Of a DNA stretch of 9,131 nucleotides, positions 4,773-9,131 are shown one piece after another. The number at the start of each line of letters is the position of its first letter. Within the stretch, counting starts at the first letter, position 1. The stretch is from the NCBI GenBank assembly GCA_030609445.1, contig JAUWCF010000026.1, positions 1 through 9,131 of the forward strand, given 5' to 3'. The notes below the pieces were generated by a model. That model was not told the origin of the DNA. It ran no database searches and worked only from the letters and a program-made list of their open reading frames with translations. The translations under genes were made by a program, and so were the position numbers. The DNA comes from Thermoplasmatota archaeon. Lineage in GTDB: Archaea; Thermoplasmatota; E2; DHVEG-1.

Positions 4773-6383
4773 TTATTTTTTTCCGGAGCCTTTTTGTTTC
4801 ATCTTACCAAGGGAAATAAAAGAAATCACAGCAACCGCAGCTATAACTACATAAACGAACATAACATCAAATGATTCTTCAAATAGAAAACCTGCAAACA
4901 TGTCAGCCTCAGTAAACACATCATATTGATTTGACCATCCATCAGCAACCTCCGCTTTTTCATCGGTAAAATAGACATCGTTATAATAACACCAAACCTC
5001 AACTTCAGGATAAATATGGTACTTCCAGTAGCCATAGTTCACACCACCTCTTGAAATAAGTTCATCACTTTCTTCATCATAATAAGGACCACATGTTGCA
5101 TCAATAACCATCCATCGTCCATTCTCTTTTATCTCAACCCAGGCATGACCACCAATGCTTCCATCAAAGTCAACTTTTCCTAACACAACCCGCACATCCT
5201 CAGCTGCAACTCCAGACGCACGTAAAAGTGATACAAGCGTATTTGCCTGTTCAGAACAATCACTTACTACATTACCAGATGAAGGATTGGTTGAATAACC
5301 TGGAGTGTTTGTAAGAAACTCTACGGGCAACAGCCATTTCTCCCGTTTTCCATTGAACAAGACAGAATCAGAAACCCATGTCCAGCCAACCGCCATTTCA
5401 TAGACCCCCTGAACAGTCTTACCCTTACTTAAATCCTGAATTTTTTCTTCATCAGGCGTCACAAACTGCTGATATGCAGATGTTTGACCGGGAAGTGCAT
5501 CCCAGCCGTCCTCTTGCATATAGACTTTAAGCTGTGGGAGTTCTAGACAATCTTCTGTTGTCTTTTTGAGTTTTAGTTCACGTATTTTCTCTTTAGACTC
5601 AGCACTGAGAACCTCTTTTGAATAGTCAACAAATTTTTCTAGCAGTGTCTGTTTTGCTTCACATATTTTTACAACATAACTTTTCAGAGTTAGTTCAGAA
5701 AGATCACTGGATTTAACAACATAGAATTTATACTTCTCTGTAGAAATTAACTCCCGTTCAATTGCAAAATCAGGAATGTCATTAACCATTACAACAAACT
5801 CTTTTTGCGAAGATAGAGTAAGACGTTGGATTGTATCTTCTTCAACTAACAACTCCACTGCGTTAACAAGCATCTTCTGCGCATTTTCTTTATTAGCAAC
5901 AGAGAGAGCCGTTAATTTTCCATTGCTGACAACCAATAGTTCATCTTCTTTTTCAGTGAATTCTTCACCACTCTGTACAACCTTTTTGTTTAAAACAGTG
6001 ATTCTCCCAGTTTCACTATTAACCTGACTGGTCACTGAAACAGTAATCGCTCCATTTGTTGTAGTAAGAGTATATGTTGATTCGATTTCATAGTCTATAT
6101 CACTAACTAAAGATAAAGGATTAACACTTTTTATCAAAGCCTTTGGTTCCATTAAAGACATTGCATTATATGCCTTAATTGCAGATTCTTTTGTTAAAGA
6201 TGCTTGAACATCATTATAAAGTGCATCATTTGTGTTTCCAATAGATTTTTGATCAGATAAAGCAGTGTCTGCTGCAGAAACACTACCTACTAACAACAAC
6301 ATCAGAACCGATAGTATTATCATATTGTTCCAAAATTTAAGCGTAACTTTTTTCAACTGCCTATTTAACAACATTTTTTTCAT
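4773..6383 (-). CDS. Membrane-anchored extracytoplasmic transglutaminase-like protein
   Basis: The product is 536 residues. A basic N terminus leads into a hydrophobic signal at about 19-37 (NNMIILSVLMLLLVGSVSA, cleavage near Ala37). A long unassigned extracytoplasmic region follows (about 40-320), with beta-rich (90-240) and charged helical (240-275) parts. The transglutaminase-like core at about 335-435 has its triad intact: Cys376 in SDCSEQA, His413 in GGHAWVE, Asp428 in VIDATCGP. A C-terminal membrane segment (506-525) precedes a lysine-rich cytoplasmic tail. Members of this superfamily are peptidases or crosslinking enzymes; the substrate is unknown. In-frame ATGs at 6407 and 6401 are rejected because AAGGTGA (6394-6388) lies five bases before the ATG at 6383. 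The gene follows the PKD/winged-helix regulator by 133 bases, has its own TATA box and ends at a strong terminator. Confidence 0.85.
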   Translation of the reverse strand: MKKMLLNRQLKKVTLKFWNNMIILSVLMLLLVGSVSAADTALSDQKSIGNTNDALYNDVQASLTKESAIKAYNAMSLMEPKALIKSVNPLSLVSDIDYEIESTYTLTTTNGAITVSVTSQVNSETGRITVLNKKVVQSGEEFTEKEDELLVVSNGKLTALSVANKENAQKMLVNAVELLVEEDTIQRLTLSSQKEFVVMVNDIPDFAIERELISTEKYKFYVVKSSDLSELTLKSYVVKICEAKQTLLEKFVDYSKEVLSAESKEKIRELKLKKTTEDCLELPQLKVYMQEDGWDALPGQTSAYQQFVTPDEEKIQDLSKGKTVQGVYEMAVGWTWVSDSVLFNGKREKWLLPVEFLTNTPGYSTNPSSGNVVSDCSEQANTLVSLLRASGVAAEDVRVVLGKVDFDGSIGGHAWVEIKENGRWMVIDATCGPYYDEESDELISRGGVNYGYWKYHIYPEVEVWCYYNDVYFTDEKAEVADGWSNQYDVFTEADMFAGFLFEESFDVMFVYVVIAAVAVISFISLGKMKQKGSGKK

Positions 6384-6413
6384 TTTTTCACCTTCGTCCA
6401 TATACATCTACTA

Positions 6414-6443
6414 CCTATTTATATCGCTCTTCTTTATATACTA
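6414..6443 (-). promoter_or_regulatory. Promoter region of the transglutaminase-like gene (two TATA elements)
   Basis: Minus-strand ATATAAATAGG (6424-6414) and a second TATA, GTATATAAAG (about 6442-6433), lie in tandem. The first predicts a start near 6392, the second near 6411; either gives a short leader to the ATG at 6383. The 11-base element ATATAAATAGG recurs exactly at 7935-7925, before the neighbouring regulator gene. Confidence 0.5.
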
Positions 6444-6516
6444 CTTTTGGAACAGTTTTTTGATTGTTACAAAAAGAGTATGGTAAAGATCTTTGATAGT
6501 ACAGTTCAGCAATCTT

Positions 6517-7893
6517 TTATTCTGCAACGTTATCTAGCGGCTCCATTTGTTCTTTTTTGTAACAAACGGTTTTTCGTCCTTTCTTTATAACCTCAATGAT
6601 ATCTGCTTGTTCTAACACTTTTATATTATAATTTATCGTCTGAGGTTTCTTACCAAGTTTTACGGCAATTTCTTTTTGGGTAATACCCTCATTTTCTTTA
6701 ATGACACCAATGATGCTGATTTGAAACTCAGTAAGTCTAAACCGCTGCTCTTTTGGAAACTTCATGCCTGTAGGATAAAAAGCCCGATACCTGAGGCCCT
6801 CCCTCCGTGATTTAATAAGCTCAGTTTTCTCAAGCACACTTAGATGATATGAAAGTGTTCCGTTTTTTACATCCATCCCTCTTCGAATTTGATTATAATG
6901 AACACCGGGATTTGTCCGGATATATCCATATATCTGCCCTCGTACAAACTGATCAAGAACGTCTTCTTTTTGAATACGTGTATACATAGGAATGATAAGT
7001 GGAAGAAGTGCTAACAGTTTATATTTCCCCGTTTCTGTTAAAGCAAAAAGACCAACAGCCAGTGCACTAATACTTGTAGAAGTTGTTACAGCTACAGGTT
7101 CTTTGTTCTCTTTCACCCAGAGATATCCATGTACAAGATGTCCTTCATATTTTATCTTGTAGTTTTGTTTGATGGAATGGGTAAAGCCAAAATCATCAGT
7201 GACATTTAAAGTAAGATCATATGTACCACTTTTTTTATAGATATGAGTAGCAGTTTTTTCATCGATGTTATAACTTTCAACGTTTCCATCCCCCCAGTCT
7301 ACTGAATAACGTTGAATATTTTCATGCAAAACTGGATTATCTAACTCATTAAAAACAATGTTTACTTTGTATTCATCAAGATTATCAATAGACTGATCAA
7401 ATGTGGCTGTTGCAGTAAAATTATTAATAGGGAGAACAACAAATTTTGAAACCTTTAGAACCGCATCCTGAGTAGAAATACTCACCACAAAACCATCTTC
7501 ATAACTAAAAACAGTACTTCCCTTTGGAAGAATACTAGTATCTTCATCTGAATATTTTATAACAACTCGTTCATCAGGTAGTTTCACGGCTATGCTAGTA
7601 GTAGGCAGCTCAATCATACCATGTGTATTCCCATCCAGTTCTATCATACTACTTTCAAGATTACTATTGCTAACAATTACAGAATACAACTCACCAAACT
7701 CCATAACTTGTGACTCTTCACGTGAGATAGAAAGGGTATAAGAAGACTTGGAAGCAGATAATGCATCTTCAGAAGGGGTTGAAGCGAGAATAGCAGAAAT
7801 GTTGAAGAGAAAGACAACTGTAAATATACCAAGGATGATGAAATATCTCTTTACCATTTTAGAGTGATACCAGTTCATAGTATGTTTTCCCAT
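6517..7893 (-). CDS. Membrane-bound PKD-domain regulator with two winged-helix DNA-binding domains
   Basis: The product is 458 residues. In order: an N-terminal signal anchor (about 15-37); an extracytoplasmic beta-rich segment (40-155); a PKD-like domain (about 158-248) with the hallmark VDWGDG at 198-203 and THIYKKSGTYDLTLNVTDD at 216-234; one or two hydrophobic stretches (271-304); then two winged-helix domains. The first (about 308-373) has GYIRTNPGVHYNQIRRG and NGTLSYHLSVLE; the second (about 382-446) has EGITQKEIAVKLGKKPQTIN and YNIKVLEQADI. This architecture suggests a one-component regulator that senses something outside and binds DNA inside; family knowledge supports its frequency in Thermoplasmatota, while target and signal are unknown. 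ATG 7893 is the longest start; ATG 7878 also fits a nearer TATA. Neither has a clear Shine-Dalgarno site. With two membrane passes after the PKD domain the topology would be ambiguous. Confidence 0.83.
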   Translation of the reverse strand: MGKHTMNWYHSKMVKRYFIILGIFTVVFLFNISAILASTPSEDALSASKSSYTLSISREESQVMEFGELYSVIVSNSNLESSMIELDGNTHGMIELPTTSIAVKLPDERVVIKYSDEDTSILPKGSTVFSYEDGFVVSISTQDAVLKVSKFVVLPINNFTATATFDQSIDNLDEYKVNIVFNELDNPVLHENIQRYSVDWGDGNVESYNIDEKTATHIYKKSGTYDLTLNVTDDFGFTHSIKQNYKIKYEGHLVHGYLWVKENKEPVAVTTSTSISALAVGLFALTETGKYKLLALLPLIIPMYTRIQKEDVLDQFVRGQIYGYIRTNPGVHYNQIRRGMDVKNGTLSYHLSVLEKTELIKSRREGLRYRAFYPTGMKFPKEQRFRLTEFQISIIGVIKENEGITQKEIAVKLGKKPQTINYNIKVLEQADIIEVIKKGRKTVCYKKEQMEPLDNVAE

Positions 7894-7902
7894 AATTTCT
7901 TA

Positions 7903-7935
7903 CTATATATTTAAGGAGCGGCAGCCTATTTATAT
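7903..7935 (-). promoter_or_regulatory. Promoter region of the PKD/winged-helix regulator
   Basis: ATATAAATAGG (7935-7925), preceded by AAAAC, predicts a start near 7904 and an 11-base leader to ATG 7893. A second AT-rich TATA, TTAAATATATAG (about 7913-7902), would start near 7882 and favour a leaderless ATG 7878. The first element is identical to the one before the transglutaminase-like gene, so both may answer to the same factor. Confidence 0.45.
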
Positions 7936-8053
7936 GTTTTGAGACTAAATTTTGATTGTTGTATCACTGGTTTAGTACAGAAAATCCAATTCAAAAGGAT
8001 ATGAACCACTTTATCGATCATATCAAAAAAACAAATCTTTAACCCCAATAAAA

Positions 8054-8062
8054 CTATATATT
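8054..8062 (+). promoter_or_regulatory. TATA box of the zinc-ribbon ABC ATPase gene
   Basis: CTATATATT, preceded by AATAAAA, predicts a start near 8084. The resulting leader of about 20 bases carries GGAG at 8092-8095, nine bases before the ATG at 8105. It is divergent from the regulator promoter about 120 bases away. Confidence 0.5.
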
Positions 8063-8104
8063 CCTCCTTGCATTAAGTTGTCAAATACCCTGGAGAAAAT
8101 TGAT

Positions 8105-9131
8105 ATGGCGACAAAAACAGTTATGTGTCCTCGTTGTAAAAACAAGGTTACAGTTCAAGTAAATCCTGGAGCAAAAACCTATATTACTTGCCCTAAGTGT
8201 AACACTAAAGGTGTTTTTACATTTCCAGAAGAAGAAACAATCGTAAAAAAAACAGATGCTCCTCCAGCAATAGAGGTAAATGGCCTTGTAAAAATGTTCA
8301 ATGGCTTTAGGGCAGTCGATAATGTCTCATTTAAGGTTAGATCTGGAGAAATCTTTGGTTTTTTAGGCCCTAATGGCGCTGGAAAGACAACAACAATCAA
8401 AATGCTTACATCAATACTTAAGCCAAGTCAGGGTACAGCAAAAATTGGTGGATTTGATATTAGAACGAATGCCATTAAGGCAAAAAAAATCATTGGGTAT
8501 ATGCCAGATGTCCCAGGTTTTTACGGAGAAATGAAAGCAGAGGAAATATTACATTTCTACGCAGAATTCTATAAAATTGATAAAAATTCGAGAAATAAAA
8601 AGATAACAGAACTTTTAAAAATGATGCAATTAGAAGAATTTAGAAAAAAGAAAGTAAAAACTTATTCTCGCGGCATGAAACAGAAACTTGGATTTTGTAT
8701 TGCCCTAATTAATGATCCGAAAATTCTAATTCTTGATGAACCTACTATTGGCCTCGATCCACAAACCATTCATTTCTTTAGAAAAATGTTAACAAATCTT
8801 AACAAAAAAGGCATTACAATATTTCTCTCTTCGCATATTCTTTATGAAGTGCAAGAAATTTGTACAAGAGTAGGAATTATAAATCACGGAAGAATAATTG
8901 CATTAGATACTATCGATGAACTCATAAAAAAGACTACATCAAAGAAAAATAAAAAAGTTTTAATTACTTTTGAAAACATAACAGAAAAAGCAATAAATTC
9001 AGTAAAAAAAATACCTGGAATAATTGATATTCAAATAAATGAAACAAGAAAACGGTTGGAGATTGAAATAAATCCTGGAAAAAATATTGTTCCAATAATT
9101 AATCAAACACTAGTCGAAAATAAAATTGCAA
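8105..9131 (+). CDS. ABC-2-type transporter ATPase with N-terminal zinc ribbon (3' end beyond the window)
   Basis: The 342 visible codons run off the right edge. Residues 1-40 hold a zinc-ribbon knuckle pair: Cys8-x2-Cys11 and Cys29-x2-Cys32. After a short linker the ABC ATPase domain begins at about 56: Walker A GPNGAGKTT at 88-96, Q-loop region GYMPDVPGFY at 131-140 (Asp replaces the usual Gln), signature YSRGMKQKLG at 187-196, Walker B ILILDEP at 207-213, D-loop GLDP, and His244 in SSHILYE. A lysine-rich C-terminal accessory part (about 270 onward) is incomplete. The arrangement matches ATPases of ABC-2 exporters, which drive efflux through a separate membrane permease, usually encoded next; that gene would lie outside. 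The zinc ribbon is an unusual addition, perhaps for metal-dependent regulation or partner binding. The ATG follows GGAG at nine bases. Codon use is markedly AAA-rich. Confidence 0.9.
   Translation, partial: MATKTVMCPRCKNKVTVQVNPGAKTYITCPKCNTKGVFTFPEEETIVKKTDAPPAIEVNGLVKMFNGFRAVDNVSFKVRSGEIFGFLGPNGAGKTTTIKMLTSILKPSQGTAKIGGFDIRTNAIKAKKIIGYMPDVPGFYGEMKAEEILHFYAEFYKIDKNSRNKKITELLKMMQLEEFRKKKVKTYSRGMKQKLGFCIALINDPKILILDEPTIGLDPQTIHFFRKMLTNLNKKGITIFLSSHILYEVQEICTRVGIINHGRIIALDTIDELIKKTTSKKNKKVLITFENITEKAINSVKKIPGIIDIQINETRKRLEIEINPGKNIVPIINQTLVENKIA

Noticed and set aside
4757..4854. GGGGAGG followed by ATG at 4768 with a 28-codon plus-strand frame
   Set aside because: The ribosome-binding motif is good, but the frame is antisense to the transglutaminase-like C terminus, has no promoter, and its peptide has no recognisable features.
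8179..8400. Minus-strand 73-codon frame containing PAPLGPKKP
   Set aside because: This sequence is the well-known antisense shadow of an ABC Walker A region.

Overview
The window looks archaeal. It has an archaeal-type triosephosphate isomerase, several TATA-box promoters with little or no leader, oligo-T terminators on the transcript strand and AT-rich DNA. It also has a membrane protein joining a PKD domain to two winged-helix domains, and an ABC ATPase with an N-terminal zinc ribbon. From memory, these combinations suggest an uncultured lineage of Candidatus Thermoplasmatota; this placement is inference, since no rRNA or other marker is present.

Left part (1-1153). The N-terminal 83 codons of triosephosphate isomerase run off the left edge on the minus strand. 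A 113-residue exported protein of unknown function follows, also minus. Further on is a short decayed plus-strand fragment (about 989-1153) that reads like the C-terminal strand of an Ig-like surface-protein domain.

Middle part (1154-4750). On the plus strand lies a complete DUF89 metal-dependent phosphatase, then an unrecognised 43-residue protein. A gap follows with a 32-base-period tandem duplication and a possible small structured RNA. A minus-strand TIGR00725-type Rossmann protein comes next. Just upstream of its promoter sits a solo IS200/IS605-type element carrying an apparently intact TnpB nuclease, with both end hairpins and a predicted right-end guide RNA. To the right of that element, a TATA box is followed at about the expected start-site distance by a 15-bp hairpin, a second small-RNA candidate.

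Right part (4719-7935). Two minus-strand membrane genes lie in tandem: a signal-anchored regulator (extracytoplasmic PKD domain, membrane segment, two cytoplasmic winged helices), then a membrane-anchored extracytoplasmic transglutaminase-like protein with an intact Cys-His-Asp triad. Both carry the same 11-base TATA element, ATATAAATAGG, in front, and the pair ends at a stem-loop/T-tract terminator. They may form a sensing/processing module, but no substrate or target is visible. The final plus-strand gene, divergent from the regulator, is the ATPase of an ABC-2-type exporter; it is cut by the right edge, so its permease lies outside.

No tRNA, rRNA or CRISPR array was seen.
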